Origin: Pseudoalteromonas lipolytica
GTDB taxonomy: Bacteria; Pseudomonadota; Gammaproteobacteria; Enterobacterales; Alteromonadaceae
NCBI RefSeq assembly: GCF_900116435.1
Contig: NZ_FPAZ01000015.1
Coordinates: forward strand, 41,728-105,727
Reading direction: 5' to 3'
Length of the DNA: 64,000 nucleotides
Below, in pieces: positions 46,378 through 55,760 of this stretch. The notes below the pieces were generated by a model, which saw only the letters and a program-made list of their open reading frames with translations, searched no databases and was not told the DNA's origin. Position 1 is the first letter of the stretch, and each line of letters begins with the position of its first letter. A program made the position numbers and the translations under genes.

Positions 46378-47424
46378 ATGAGCGAAGTAAATAATCCGTT
46401 AGGTTTAGTGGGCATTGAATTCACTGAATACGCAACACCTGATGCAGATTACATGGACAAAGTATTTACTGATTTTGGTTTCTCGAAACTCAAAAAATTC
46501 AAAGGTAAAGACATTGTTTACTATAACCAGCACGACATTCATTTCTTACTAAACAATGAGCGTGAAGGTTTCTCGGCCGAATTTGCTAAAAGCCACGGCC
46601 CAGCAATCTGTTCAATGGGTTGGCGTGTAGAGAATGCTCAAAAAGCATTTGAAGTAGCGGTTGAACGTGGCGCAAAACCTGCCACTGATTCAGCACACAA
46701 AGACTTACCTTACCCTGCAATTTACGGTATTGGTGACAGCTTAATCTACTTCATCGAACAATTTGGTGACAAAGGTTCAATCTATGAGTCTGATTTCGAA
46801 GACTTAGAAGAGCAAAACGTTGTTGAAGACAAGGGCTTCCTTCGTATCGACCATTTAACAAATAACGTCTACAAAGGCACCATGGAAACATGGGCTAACT
46901 TCTATAAAAATGTATTTGGTTTTACTGAAGTTCGCTATTTCGACATTAAAGGTCAAAAAACAGCGTTATTATCTTATGCACTTAAATCACCGTGCGGAAC
47001 CTTCTCTATTCCAATCAACGAAGGTAAAGATAACAACAACAACCAAATCGATGAGTACCTAAATGAGTACAATGGTCCGGGTGTACAACACTTAGCATTC
47101 CTAACGAATGACCTAGTAGGTTCACTTGATAAGCTAGACCAATCAACAATTGCAACGCTAGATATCATCCCTGAGTACTACGACACCATTTTTGACCGTG
47201 TACCTTGGGTTAAAGAAGACAAAGAAAAAATCCGTGAGCACCAAATTCTTGTCGATAGCCAGAGCGAAAACTGCTACTTGTTACAAATCTTCTCGAAGAA
47301 CCTTTTTGGTCCTATCTTTATTGAGATGATCCAACGTGTAGACGACGGTGGTTTTGGTGAAGGTAATTTCCAAGCATTGTTTGAGTCTATTGAACGTGAT
47401 CAAGAGCGTCGTGGTGTAATCTAA
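46378..47424 (+). CDS. hppD: 4-hydroxyphenylpyruvate dioxygenase
   Basis: A 348-residue Fe(II) dioxygenase converting 4-hydroxyphenylpyruvate to homogentisate in tyrosine breakdown. It has two vicinal-oxygen-chelate repeats. Metal ligands are visible as His in RIDHLTNNVY, His in VQHLAFLTND and Glu in PIFIEMIQR, with the FGEGNFQALFESIE tail. The start is ATG 46378, because GGGAG at 46365-46369 has 8-nt spacing to it; the ATG at 46372 is too close, and the far-upstream TTG at 46201 lacks a ribosome site. It is separated from fahA by its own terminator. Confidence 0.95.
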   Translation: MSEVNNPLGLVGIEFTEYATPDADYMDKVFTDFGFSKLKKFKGKDIVYYNQHDIHFLLNNEREGFSAEFAKSHGPAICSMGWRVENAQKAFEVAVERGAKPATDSAHKDLPYPAIYGIGDSLIYFIEQFGDKGSIYESDFEDLEEQNVVEDKGFLRIDHLTNNVYKGTMETWANFYKNVFGFTEVRYFDIKGQKTALLSYALKSPCGTFSIPINEGKDNNNNQIDEYLNEYNGPGVQHLAFLTNDLVGSLDKLDQSTIATLDIIPEYYDTIFDRVPWVKEDKEKIREHQILVDSQSENCYLLQIFSKNLFGPIFIEMIQRVDDGGFGEGNFQALFESIERDQERRGVI

Positions 47425-47437
47425 ACCACACGTAACC

Positions 47438-47469
47438 AAAAAAGCAGCGTGTTTAACACGCTGCTTTTT
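47438..47469 (+). terminator. hppD terminator
   Basis: AGCAGCGTGTT and AACACGCTGCT form an 11-bp stem flanked by six A and five T, 14 nt after the hppD stop. It uncouples hppD from fahA. Confidence 0.9.
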
Positions 47470-47567
47470 GTCGTTTTGATTTCTGTTTTCAACGTAACTG
47501 TTTAAATTGCGCAGATTGCCTCCATATCACTATCTAACACATCAGCGCGAACTAATAAGGAAAGAGT

Positions 47568-48881
47568 ATGAGCCTAATTAACGAAACCCATGATATTAAT
47601 TTAAAAAGCTGGGTGAGTTCAGCAAACGAAGCGAACTGTGACTTCCCGATTCAAAACTTACCATTCGCAGAAGTTCGTCGTAAAAACTCAGACGAAGCGT
47701 TTCGTGGTGCCGTTGCTATTGGCGATCAAGTAATTGATTTAGCGAAAGTGAATGAACTTGGTATCTTCTCAGGTGATGCACAGGTTGCTGTTGCAGCGGC
47801 TAGCAAAGCAACGCTTAATGAGTTTATGGGTTTAGGTCAGCAATACTGGTCTGCACTGCGTCTTGCATTATCAAACGCACTTCGCGAAGGCGCCAAAGAG
47901 CAAGCTCAGCTTACTGACGCCCTCATTGCACAGGCTGATATAGAATTTGCACTGCCATGTCGCATTGGTGATTACACAGACTTTTATACCTCTATCTACC
48001 ATGCAACGGCTGTCGGCAGCTTATTCCGTCCTGATAATCCTTTACTGCCTAACTATAAATGGGTACCCATTGGCTATCATGGTCGTTCTTCATCGATTGA
48101 TGTATCAGGTCAAACATTCCACCGTCCAAATGGTCAAACAAAAGCACCTGACGCTGAAGTACCTTCATTTGGCCCGTGTAAACGCCTAGATTACGAATTA
48201 GAGCTCGGTATTTACTTAGGTAAAGGTAACGAGCTGGGCGATGCAATTGCCATCGAAAACGCTGAAAACCATGTATTTGGTTTCTGTGTATTCAATGACT
48301 GGTCAGCACGTGACTTGCAAGCATGGGAATACCAACCTTTAGGTCCATTCCTTGCGAAAAACTTTGCATCAACTGTCTCACCATGGATTGTAACAACAGA
48401 AGCACTTGCACCGTATAGAACACAGTGGACGCGCGATGAAAATGATCCGCAACCAATGGACTACTTAGAATCGACGCACAACCGTGAATTTGGCGCGTTC
48501 GATATTAAGATGGATGTGCAAATTGAAACTGAAAAAATGCGTAAAGAAGGTCACGCTCCAACGCTAGTTTCTAAATCAAGCTTCAAGCACTCATACTGGA
48601 CAGTGGCACAAATGGTCACACACCACACGGTAAACGGCTGTAACTTCCAACCTGGTGACATGCTAGGTTCGGGTACGCAATCTGGCCCAGAGCACGAAGA
48701 AGCGGGTTCTTTATTAGAGCTTTCACGTGGTGGTAAAGAAAAAATCACACTTGAGAACGGTGAACAACGTACTTTCTTAGAAGATGGTGACAACGTTATT
48801 ATGCGTGGCTGGTGTGAAAAAGAAGGTTTTGCACGTATTGGCTTCGGCAGAGTTGAAGGCACCGTATTACCTGCTAAATAG
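47568..48881 (+). CDS. fahA: Fumarylacetoacetase
   Basis: A 437-residue hydrolase that splits fumarylacetoacetate to fumarate and acetoacetate, the last step of tyrosine breakdown. Metal and catalytic residues are visible: DYTDFYTSIYHA (Asp and His), DYELELGIYLG (two Glu), FNDWSARDLQAWEY (Asp), and GPFLAKNFASTVSPWIV. Length and order match the eukaryote-like FAH family. ATG 47568 with AAGGAAAG upstream. Downstream of hppD, but no homogentisate dioxygenase or maleylacetoacetate isomerase gene is in the window. Confidence 0.94.
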   Translation: MSLINETHDINLKSWVSSANEANCDFPIQNLPFAEVRRKNSDEAFRGAVAIGDQVIDLAKVNELGIFSGDAQVAVAAASKATLNEFMGLGQQYWSALRLALSNALREGAKEQAQLTDALIAQADIEFALPCRIGDYTDFYTSIYHATAVGSLFRPDNPLLPNYKWVPIGYHGRSSSIDVSGQTFHRPNGQTKAPDAEVPSFGPCKRLDYELELGIYLGKGNELGDAIAIENAENHVFGFCVFNDWSARDLQAWEYQPLGPFLAKNFASTVSPWIVTTEALAPYRTQWTRDENDPQPMDYLESTHNREFGAFDIKMDVQIETEKMRKEGHAPTLVSKSSFKHSYWTVAQMVTHHTVNGCNFQPGDMLGSGTQSGPEHEEAGSLLELSRGGKEKITLENGEQRTFLEDGDNVIMRGWCEKEGFARIGFGRVEGTVLPAK

Positions 48882-48906
48882 AAATACTTATCTATTTTCA
48901 TAAACT

Positions 48907-48931
48907 AAGGGCATTTTTTGCCCTTTTTTTT
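48907..48931 (+). terminator. fahA terminator
   Basis: AAGGGCA and TGCCCTT pair around a T-rich loop and end in eight T, 25 nt after the fahA stop. Confidence 0.88.
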
Positions 48932-49012
48932 GTACTTTTTTTAACTGAGTTACAATTTTTTGCTAGCTTTTTTAGTTCAGATTGCTATCTTAGCTCGGTT
49001 ATTAGCCGATTT

Positions 49013-50173
49013 ATGTACGCCATGTTAGTTAAACTTAAGTCTTTTTATCGCACGTTTTTTCCAGCTCGACAGCTGCTGATCCGTCAAAACGGCGAAGTAA
49101 AACACCTTATATTAGCACCTTGGGTACAATTAACGACTTTACTCGTCGTTTTAACCGCTCTTGTTTGGTTGAGCGTGTCAACATTACAAATCATTTCGCA
49201 AGCTGACAAAATGTCTCAAATAGAGCAAACCCAGCTTAGCAAACAACAAGAATGGCAAAAGCAATACCAACAACAGCAAGCCATTTACACAAAACAACTT
49301 GAACAATTGGCGGTGTTAGAGCAAAAACAAGCTTTACTGCAAAGCATGATTGAGTCTTTACCTGAGTCAATGAACAAACCAGCATTAAATAATGAGGCTG
49401 AACCTATCCTACTGCCGATTCAAGAGAACGCAGACGAGTTTCATGCCCCATTAGAAGACGAGCAACTACCTGCACAGGCAAAACAATACGAAAGCGCCTC
49501 AATGCGCATTACACGCCTTAATAAGAGCTATGACTACACCTTCAATTTTTTAGATCAGCAAATTAAGCAACGCCACGAAGAGATTATCGCAATGCTTGAA
49601 GGGGCAGGATTAGACAGCGCACTTGCTCGCAGTTCTGTAGCTGAAGATACCGACACTGCACAAGGGGGTCCGTTAGACTTATTTGATGAGTCTAAAATAC
49701 CCAGTCAATTTTTGGCCATTGCAGACAAACTCTTGGCATTAAACAATTTAGAAAATTTATTAAGTGAACTACCGCAAACACTGCCTGCAGCCGATTACTA
49801 TATTTCAAGCAGTTACGGTTTACGTAAAGATCCAATGAATGGCCGTCGCGCTTTTCACAAAGGAGTAGACCTGGCAGGTTGGCACAAAACAGAAATTTTT
49901 GCGCCTGCTGATGGCACCGTACTTCGCGCAGGTCGCAATGGCGGCTATGGTAATTTTATCGAGCTACAACATAAAAATGGCTTCGTAACACGCTTTGGTC
50001 ACTTAAATAAAATTAAGGTGAAAAAAGGCCAAACAGTCACTAAAGACGATGTAATTGGTTTAATGGGTAGCACTGGTCGAAGCACCAGCACGCACCTACA
50101 TTACGAAGTTTTAGTGAATGGTAAACATGTCAATCCAGTTAAAATAACAAAGGCGCTTTCTCGTGTTCGGTAA
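49013..50173 (+). CDS. M23 family peptidoglycan endopeptidase
   Basis: A 386-residue protein with a single membrane helix (about 40-60), a periplasmic Gln-rich coiled coil (about 65-115), a linker, and a C-terminal LytM/M23 domain. Zinc ligands are intact: HKGVDLAG (His and Asp), GHLNKI, and HLHYEV. It is expected to cut peptide cross-links. It overlaps the bactofilin gene by 11 nt; this peptidase-bactofilin pairing shapes cells in several bacteria. Start at ATG 49013, with ATG 49022 as an alternative; no strong ribosome site precedes either. Confidence 0.88.
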   Translation: MYAMLVKLKSFYRTFFPARQLLIRQNGEVKHLILAPWVQLTTLLVVLTALVWLSVSTLQIISQADKMSQIEQTQLSKQQEWQKQYQQQQAIYTKQLEQLAVLEQKQALLQSMIESLPESMNKPALNNEAEPILLPIQENADEFHAPLEDEQLPAQAKQYESASMRITRLNKSYDYTFNFLDQQIKQRHEEIIAMLEGAGLDSALARSSVAEDTDTAQGGPLDLFDESKIPSQFLAIADKLLALNNLENLLSELPQTLPAADYYISSSYGLRKDPMNGRRAFHKGVDLAGWHKTEIFAPADGTVLRAGRNGGYGNFIELQHKNGFVTRFGHLNKIKVKKGQTVTKDDVIGLMGSTGRSTSTHLHYEVLVNGKHVNPVKITKALSRVR

Positions 50174-50648
50174 GAAAAAAAAAGCAGCAACCAGCAGTAG
50201 CTCATCTTTAAAAAGAACCAACCACACTCCCTCTATCATTGCAGAAGATATGCGTTTGACGGGCTCACTCACCAGCCAAGGTGAAGTTCAACTTGATGGT
50301 CGCATTGAAGGTGATTTGCGTGTAAAGCATTTAGTGATTGGCCTAACCGGTATGATTGAAGGCATGATCGAAGCTGATAGCGTGGTCGTTAAAGGTAAAA
50401 TTATTGGTTCGTTGATTGCAAACAAAGTGATGATTGAAAGTAGTGCCGAAGTGCATGGTGATGTCTTTCACGACACTTTAAGCATTGAAGCAGGCGCAAT
50501 GATAGAAGGCAGCCTAAAACATCGACACGAAGAAGACAACGTTGCCCCTATTAAACCTGAAGCAGGCGAAGAAAGTACATCCTCGCTGCTAGTCGATGAT
50601 GACAACGACTTGTCATTTGTTAATAAACAAGCCGCTGACAAGTCTTAA
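50163..50648 (+). CDS. Bactofilin (polymer-forming cytoskeletal protein)
   Basis: A 161-residue protein. The central right-handed beta-helix is recognisable by six-residue hydrophobic periodicity: GEVQLDGRIEGDLRVKHLVIG, then GMIEADSVVVKGKIIGSLIANKVMIE. It is flanked by a basic N-terminal membrane-binding stretch (FGKKKKAA) and an acidic tail. Bactofilins polymerise at the inner membrane and recruit M23 peptidases. GTG start inside the preceding peptidase gene implies translational coupling. Its stop overlaps that of the convergent DUF4442 gene. Confidence 0.9.
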   Translation: MFGKKKKAATSSSSSLKRTNHTPSIIAEDMRLTGSLTSQGEVQLDGRIEGDLRVKHLVIGLTGMIEGMIEADSVVVKGKIIGSLIANKVMIESSAEVHGDVFHDTLSIEAGAMIEGSLKHRHEEDNVAPIKPEAGEESTSSLLVDDDNDLSFVNKQAADKS

Positions 50649-51121
50649 CGCTTTTTAGCCGTTATATACATTGTAATGTCTGCGGTGAATACCAATTCAT
50701 CGCGGCTGTTATACACCTTAACGGGTACAACTAAATCTTCTTTATCTAGCCATTGCCTAGGGAAATCTATCTCAGCCACTGCGCGCATATCACTATCCAC
50801 TTTTGCTAAATAATTAACCGTCATACTTTTTGGGATCCAACGGTGCGTTTTAGCAGGTACGGTGGCATCAACCATTAGCCCTGCACATAATTCAGCAATA
50901 TTACACTGAGCAATGGCATGTATCGTACCAATATGATTATGTATCGCACGGCGATTTTTAACCGTTGCACTGCAATAGCCCAATTTCAATTCATTGACGA
51001 CAGGCTTTATTGAAGCAAAGTAAGGCGCTTTAAAACACACGGCTTTACTAAAAAGCCATTTTCCTTTTGGCAAAGACTGGCACTTCGACCAAATTTTTAA
51101 CAGATTCGATTGTGAGCTCAC
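50645..51121 (-). CDS. DUF4442 hotdog-fold protein
   Basis: A 158-residue soluble protein of the DUF4442 hotdog family, related to thioesterases such as the C-terminal half of YiiD. The line NHIGTIHAIAQCNIAELCAGLMV has the Asn-His and central helix of the fold, and HRWIPKSMTVNYLAKVDSDM is the next strand pair. Likely acts on an acyl thioester, substrate unknown. Stop codons of this gene and the bactofilin overlap tail to tail (50645-50648). Confidence 0.78.
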   Translation of the reverse strand: MSSQSNLLKIWSKCQSLPKGKWLFSKAVCFKAPYFASIKPVVNELKLGYCSATVKNRRAIHNHIGTIHAIAQCNIAELCAGLMVDATVPAKTHRWIPKSMTVNYLAKVDSDMRAVAEIDFPRQWLDKEDLVVPVKVYNSRDELVFTADITMYITAKKR

Positions 51122-51304
51122 GACATCTATCCAATTTTTTTATTAGAAATAAAAACTAACACATCAGACCAGATAGCGAAATGAAAATTTAAAGTAACCA
51201 TTACTCGCGCAAACATAATGACAACGTATGTATCACACAATAACCCGCATCAACGCTTTTCTTTTCTTTAAGGGGCACATAAAATACCGTTTTAAGGAGA
51301 GCGA

Positions 51305-52477
51305 ATGCAGTCACGCCAGCACAAAAACCCCAGTTTACTATTCATCTTAGGCCTTCTGGTTATCTTTAGCCCGTTAGCTATTGATATTTATTTACCGGCT
51401 TTTCCAACTATTGCAGACCAGTTTCATGCATCGGAGAAACAAGTACAACAAACCGTTGCAATTTTTATGCTGACCGTAGGACTTGGGCAGTTAATCGCAG
51501 GTCCTTTAGCAGATAAGTTTGGCCGTAAACCTGTCGCCATTGCAGGAGTAACTTTATATGGTTTGGCTGCCTATGGCGCTTACCTATCTCCTGACTTTAC
51601 TAGTCTTATGATCGCAAGAGCACTGCAAGGCTTGGGCGCCTGTGCAACCTTTGTCGTGGCATTTGCCATAGTTAGAGACCGATTTGGCAGTGAACGCAGC
51701 GGTCAGATAATTACTTACCTCAATGGTATCGTGTGTTTTATCCCTGCCCTCGCCCCTATTTTAGGTGCGTGGTTAACGGTGCAATTTGGCTGGCGTATGA
51801 ACTTTTTATTTATGGCTGCCTTTGCCCTCGCAGGCTTACTTATTACGCTAATACTTTATAAAGAAACACGCCCTGCCGACAGTGTATACAGTGGTCACAT
51901 TCTTGATTTACGGCGCTTTATTCCCATAATCAGCACCCCTCTGTTTTTATTTCATAGCTTAATTTGTTTAGTGACTATGTCAGCAATTTTGGTGTTTGTG
52001 ACCTTAGCACCCGGCTGGCTTATTACTGAATTAGGCGGTAGCGTCAGCGATTTTACTTTTTGGTTTACCTGTAACGCCGTGCTTAGCATTCTAGCTAGTT
52101 TCATAATGCCTCTGTATATAAAGCGACAACCTAAACGCGCATTAAAAATTGGCCTTATGTTATTAGTGCTCTCTGGCGGTTTAATGCTCATTTTAAGCCA
52201 GCAGCGTAGCGCTATTGCCCTCATGTTCCCCATGTTTATAGCTGCATTTGGCTTTGCATTAACTTTAGGGTCATCAGCCGGTAGAGCGTTAAGCTTATAC
52301 CCAAAACAAGCGGGGACTGCATCTGCACTTATTGGTTTAATGCAAATGAGTGGCGCAAGTTTACTGGTGTTTATAACACAGTATTTAAACTTAGTTACGC
52401 CCGTTTTAATTGGTGTGCACTTCTTAATGCTTATACCTTTTGCTTATTTACTCTTAAAACACAAACACTTGTCATAG
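51305..52477 (+). CDS. Bcr/CflA family multidrug efflux transporter
   Basis: A 390-residue MFS transporter with 12 predicted helices. The drug:H+ antiporter signature is visible: FSPLAIDIYLPAFPTIADQF in helix 1, GQLIAGPLADKFGRKPVAI (loop 2-3 motif) and RALQGLGACATFVVAFAIVRDRF. Bcr/CflA proteins export bicyclomycin, chloramphenicol or related compounds; the substrate here is unknown. Strong AAGGAGA ribosome site directly before ATG 51305. It is monocistronic. Confidence 0.9.
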   Translation: MQSRQHKNPSLLFILGLLVIFSPLAIDIYLPAFPTIADQFHASEKQVQQTVAIFMLTVGLGQLIAGPLADKFGRKPVAIAGVTLYGLAAYGAYLSPDFTSLMIARALQGLGACATFVVAFAIVRDRFGSERSGQIITYLNGIVCFIPALAPILGAWLTVQFGWRMNFLFMAAFALAGLLITLILYKETRPADSVYSGHILDLRRFIPIISTPLFLFHSLICLVTMSAILVFVTLAPGWLITELGGSVSDFTFWFTCNAVLSILASFIMPLYIKRQPKRALKIGLMLLVLSGGLMLILSQQRSAIALMFPMFIAAFGFALTLGSSAGRALSLYPKQAGTASALIGLMQMSGASLLVFITQYLNLVTPVLIGVHFLMLIPFAYLLLKHKHLS

Positions 52478-52503
52478 AGTTTAGTTCACATTCGTTACCA
52501 AAT

Positions 52504-52540
52504 ACGGGTAAATGAGAATAGTTATATTCTATTTACCCGT
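52504..52540 (+). terminator. Long hairpin after the efflux gene
   Basis: ACGGGTAAAT pairs with ATTTACCCGT and AGAATA with TATTCT around GTTA, with a single bulged G: a 16-bp stem 27 nt after the stop. Only a short T-rich stretch (TTAGACTTCT) follows, so it may stabilise the mRNA end rather than terminate strongly. Confidence 0.55.
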
Positions 52541-52699
52541 TTAGACTTCTCAATATAACATTAGATTATAAAAGACCTGTTTCTAGAATTTTTTGTTCCG
52601 TTTTTATGGATAATTTTACTTGTACCCACGGTTTTATTAAATTATTGTTTAATTAAGTTAACATTTAGTTAACCCAATAACACGTTTGGGATACGAAAT

Positions 52700-54538
52700 A
52701 TGAAAAAGAATAAATTAGCTTTAGCGTTAATCATCAGTGGTCTGTGCGCAGCAGGAACTGCACACGCAGCAAACGACCGTTATATCATCCAAGTAGACAA
52801 CAATAAAAAAGGCGTGGTGAAAGCCCTTGCTAAAAAACTGGGTGGTGATATCAAAGTTGATGGTAATGGCTTTATTGCAGCACAATTTACTGGTCACGAT
52901 TTAGCAAGCGTTAAAGGCTTACTTAATAACCCACATATTAAACTCATTGAAGAAGATCATAAACGTGTACCCATGGCGGTATACAATGATGATGCTGGCA
53001 ATGCAATGCAGCAACAGTTAACTCCCTATGCAGTTTATCAGTCACAAGCTGATCAAGTAACATTTGATGCCAATGCCGGTATGAAAGTGTGTGTCATTGA
53101 CTCAGGCCTTGATGCATCAAACCCTGATTTTGTGTGGGGTAATATCACAGGTGATAACGATAGTGGCACAGGCAACTGGTTTGACAACGGCGGTCCTCAC
53201 GGTACTCACGTAGCAGGCACTATTGGTGCTGCTGACAACAACCTAGGTGTTGTTGGTATGGCTCCGGGTGTTGCTATGCACATCATCAAAGTATTTAACG
53301 CTGAGGGATGGGGTTACTCGTCTGATCTAGCTCATGCAGCTGATTTATGTTCTCAAGCAGGCGCTAATATTATCAGTATGAGCCTTGGCGGTGGTGGCTC
53401 AAACAGCACAGAATCAAATGCATTCGCAAACTTCACAAACGCTGGCGGCCTTGTTGTAGCAGCAGCGGGTAATGATGGAAACAGTGTTCGTTCATACCCT
53501 GCTGGTTACCCATCAGTAATGATGGTAGGTGCAAACGATGCAAACAATCAAATTGCTGATTTCTCACAATTCCCAAGCTGTACGTCGGGCCGTGGTAAAA
53601 ATGTAACGACTGACGAAACAATCTGTGTAGAAGTCACTGCGGGTGGTGTTGATACCTTATCTACATACCCTGCTGGCATGGCAACGGCTGCAAGCTTAAC
53701 CGCGGATAATACCGGCTATGCTACATCTGCAATGGAAAACTCAGGAAATGCTGCGGGTACAGCTTATTATATGGGTACAGCAGAAAGCGTTGATACAGCG
53801 GCATCAGGCAAAGTATGTATGATTGACCGTGGTGTCATTTCGTTCTACGACAAAGTGGCAAACTGTGAAAACTCTGGCGGTATTGGTGCAGTTATCATCA
53901 ATAACGAAGCGGGTATGTTATACGGTACGTTAGGCGATACAAACAACACAAGCATTCCAGCCGTAGGCGCAGCACTTGAAGACCGTGCAGCTTTACTTGC
54001 AAGCACGAACATTAGCATTAACATTGGTACTAGCGATTACGGCTACATGAGCGGCACTTCAATGGCAACCCCTGCAGTTTCAGGTGTGGCAGCGCTGGTT
54101 TGGTCAAATCATCCACAATGTACTGGTACTGAAATCCGTGCTGCACTTAAAGCAACAGCCGAAGACCAAGGCGCTGCGGGTCACGACGTTTACTTCGGCC
54201 ACGGTATTGTTAAAGCGGCTGCGGCTGATGCCTACCTAACAGCTAATGGCTGTGCGGGTGGTAATAACGGTGGCGGTACGACACCGGGTGGTGATGAAAT
54301 TAGCTTATCAACATCAGGTTATAAATCAAAAGGTGTTGCGTATGTTGATCTTAGCTGGAATGGCGCAGCAACCAGTAATGTAGATATTTACCGTAACGGC
54401 AGCAAAGTAACGTCTGTAGCAAATAACAACAGTTACACAGACACAATTACAGCGAAAGGCGGCGGTTCTTACACTTATCAAGTATGTGAAGCACAAAGCA
54501 CAACTGTTTGCTCAAACAATAGCACAGTCGCGTTCTAA
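52700..54538 (+). CDS. Secreted subtilisin-like serine protease (S8)
   Basis: A 612-residue extracellular protease. It has a signal peptide (AHAA cut near 24), an inhibitor-I9-type propeptide (about 26-90) and a peptidase S8 domain with the intact triad Asp134 (VIDSGLD), His167 (HGTHVAG) and Ser454 (GTSMATP). A protease-associated (PA) insert lies at about 320-430. A Gly-rich linker (NGGGTTPGG) leads to an 80-residue C-terminal FN3-like domain with two Cys. Marine bacteria use such enzymes to degrade external protein. It is monocistronic with a strong terminator. Confidence 0.92.
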   Translation: MKKNKLALALIISGLCAAGTAHAANDRYIIQVDNNKKGVVKALAKKLGGDIKVDGNGFIAAQFTGHDLASVKGLLNNPHIKLIEEDHKRVPMAVYNDDAGNAMQQQLTPYAVYQSQADQVTFDANAGMKVCVIDSGLDASNPDFVWGNITGDNDSGTGNWFDNGGPHGTHVAGTIGAADNNLGVVGMAPGVAMHIIKVFNAEGWGYSSDLAHAADLCSQAGANIISMSLGGGGSNSTESNAFANFTNAGGLVVAAAGNDGNSVRSYPAGYPSVMMVGANDANNQIADFSQFPSCTSGRGKNVTTDETICVEVTAGGVDTLSTYPAGMATAASLTADNTGYATSAMENSGNAAGTAYYMGTAESVDTAASGKVCMIDRGVISFYDKVANCENSGGIGAVIINNEAGMLYGTLGDTNNTSIPAVGAALEDRAALLASTNISINIGTSDYGYMSGTSMATPAVSGVAALVWSNHPQCTGTEIRAALKATAEDQGAAGHDVYFGHGIVKAAAADAYLTANGCAGGNNGGGTTPGGDEISLSTSGYKSKGVAYVDLSWNGAATSNVDIYRNGSKVTSVANNNSYTDTITAKGGGSYTYQVCEAQSTTVCSNNSTVAF

Positions 54539-54558
54539 TACTTTCCCCAACCTCGATG

Positions 54559-54587
54559 AGCGGGCAACATTGCCCGCTTTTTCTTTT
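54559..54587 (+). terminator. Subtilase terminator
   Basis: AGCGGGCA and TGCCCGCT form an 8-bp stem around a 4-nt loop, followed by TTTTCTTTTC, 21 nt after the stop. Confidence 0.88.
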
Positions 54588-54635
54588 CTTGAAAACTTGT
54601 TAACATCAAGCACCTAGCTTTATTCACCTGTGCCA

Positions 54636-55268
54636 ATGATCAATCCTGAGTTTTTACTGTCGTTTTTAGGCGCCAGTTTTTTAATCGCTATTGCCCCCGG
54701 TCCTTCTAACGCTTTTTTAATGGCACAAACCTTTGCAAATGGAAGAGCGGCAGGCTTGCAAAGCGCATTTGGTTTTGCGTTAGGCGGGGTTGTGCATACC
54801 TTTTTTGCTGTTATAGGTTTAACCGCTATTTTAAAAGCCTCTACAGTTGCTTATACCACGGTTCAATATTTAGGTGCTGCCTACCTGTGTTATTTAGGAT
54901 TAACGACGTTAAAAGCAACGGTTAGCCAGCCTAATCCACAATGCGAAGATAAGCCCCATGTAAGCACCAGTAAAAAGCAGAATGTCATGTTTCAAGCCAT
55001 GATGACCGAAGTGCTTAACCCAAAAGTTGCGTTGTTTTTTATTGCTTTTATACCGCAGTTTGTCGACCCGAGCTTATCGTCAACCACATTTCAGTTAGCA
55101 TTTTTTGGATTACTCTATCCTCTTTTTGCTTTTCCTATCGACTGCACGTATATTTATTTCGGCGATAAGATAGCCAGTTACTTTCGTGATCACCCGCAAA
55201 CCCAACTTTGGATTGATAGAATCACAGGACTGGTCTTTATTGCACTGGCAATTAACCTTCTAATATAA
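54636..55268 (+). CDS. LysE/RhtB family amino-acid exporter
   Basis: A 210-residue inner-membrane protein with about six helices. The family motif GPSNAF (usually PGP(G/S)) lies in the first helix region, IAIAPGPSNAFLMAQTFANGRAAGL, followed by the FGFALGG and NPKVALFFIAFIPQFV stretches typical of LysE translocators. It exports amino acids or analogues. ATG 54636 is chosen over GTG 54630; neither has a clear ribosome site. Ends 8 nt before mgsA, so the two are probably cotranscribed. Confidence 0.85.
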   Translation: MINPEFLLSFLGASFLIAIAPGPSNAFLMAQTFANGRAAGLQSAFGFALGGVVHTFFAVIGLTAILKASTVAYTTVQYLGAAYLCYLGLTTLKATVSQPNPQCEDKPHVSTSKKQNVMFQAMMTEVLNPKVALFFIAFIPQFVDPSLSSTTFQLAFFGLLYPLFAFPIDCTYIYFGDKIASYFRDHPQTQLWIDRITGLVFIALAINLLI

Positions 55269-55276
55269 GAGCACTT

Positions 55277-55741
55277 ATGGAACAAAAACAACAAGCCTTA
55301 CCCGCCAAAAAAAATATTGCCCTTGTTGCCCATGATGGTAAAAAAGCAGCACTGAAAGCATGGTGTGAAAAACACAAAGCGATATTAAGTAAACACACTT
55401 TATATGGCACAGGCACAACAGGCCATTTAATAGAGCGTACAACAGGTCTTGAGGTTATTAAGCTGTTAAGTGGCCCAATGGGTGGAGATCAGCAACTAGG
55501 GGCTAAAATCGCTGAACACGAAGTGCATATGCTGGTATTTTTCTGGGATCCACTGGCTTCTCAACCTCACGACCCCGATGTAAAGGCGTTACTGCGTTTA
55601 GCTGCAGTGTGGAACATACCTGTAGCGTGTAATGAAGTCAGTGCAGATATGCTCTTAAGCTCACCAATGATGGAAAGTGAGCTTAATCGTACGCTACCTG
55701 ATTACGAGAAGTACTTAGCTACGCGCCAAGTAACATTGTAA
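55277..55741 (+). CDS. mgsA: Methylglyoxal synthase
   Basis: A 154-residue enzyme converting dihydroxyacetone phosphate to methylglyoxal and phosphate. It shows AHDGKK, YGTGTTG (phosphate binding), SGPMGGDQQLG with the catalytic Asp, FFWDPLASQPHDPDVKALLR and ACNEVSADMLLSSP, all as in E. coli MgsA (152 residues). It acts as a glycolytic bypass under phosphate limitation or sugar-phosphate stress. Probably transcribed with the LysE gene. Confidence 0.95.
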   Translation: MEQKQQALPAKKNIALVAHDGKKAALKAWCEKHKAILSKHTLYGTGTTGHLIERTTGLEVIKLLSGPMGGDQQLGAKIAEHEVHMLVFFWDPLASQPHDPDVKALLRLAAVWNIPVACNEVSADMLLSSPMMESELNRTLPDYEKYLATRQVTL

Positions 55742-55760
55742 TTTTTATCAATGAGCACAT

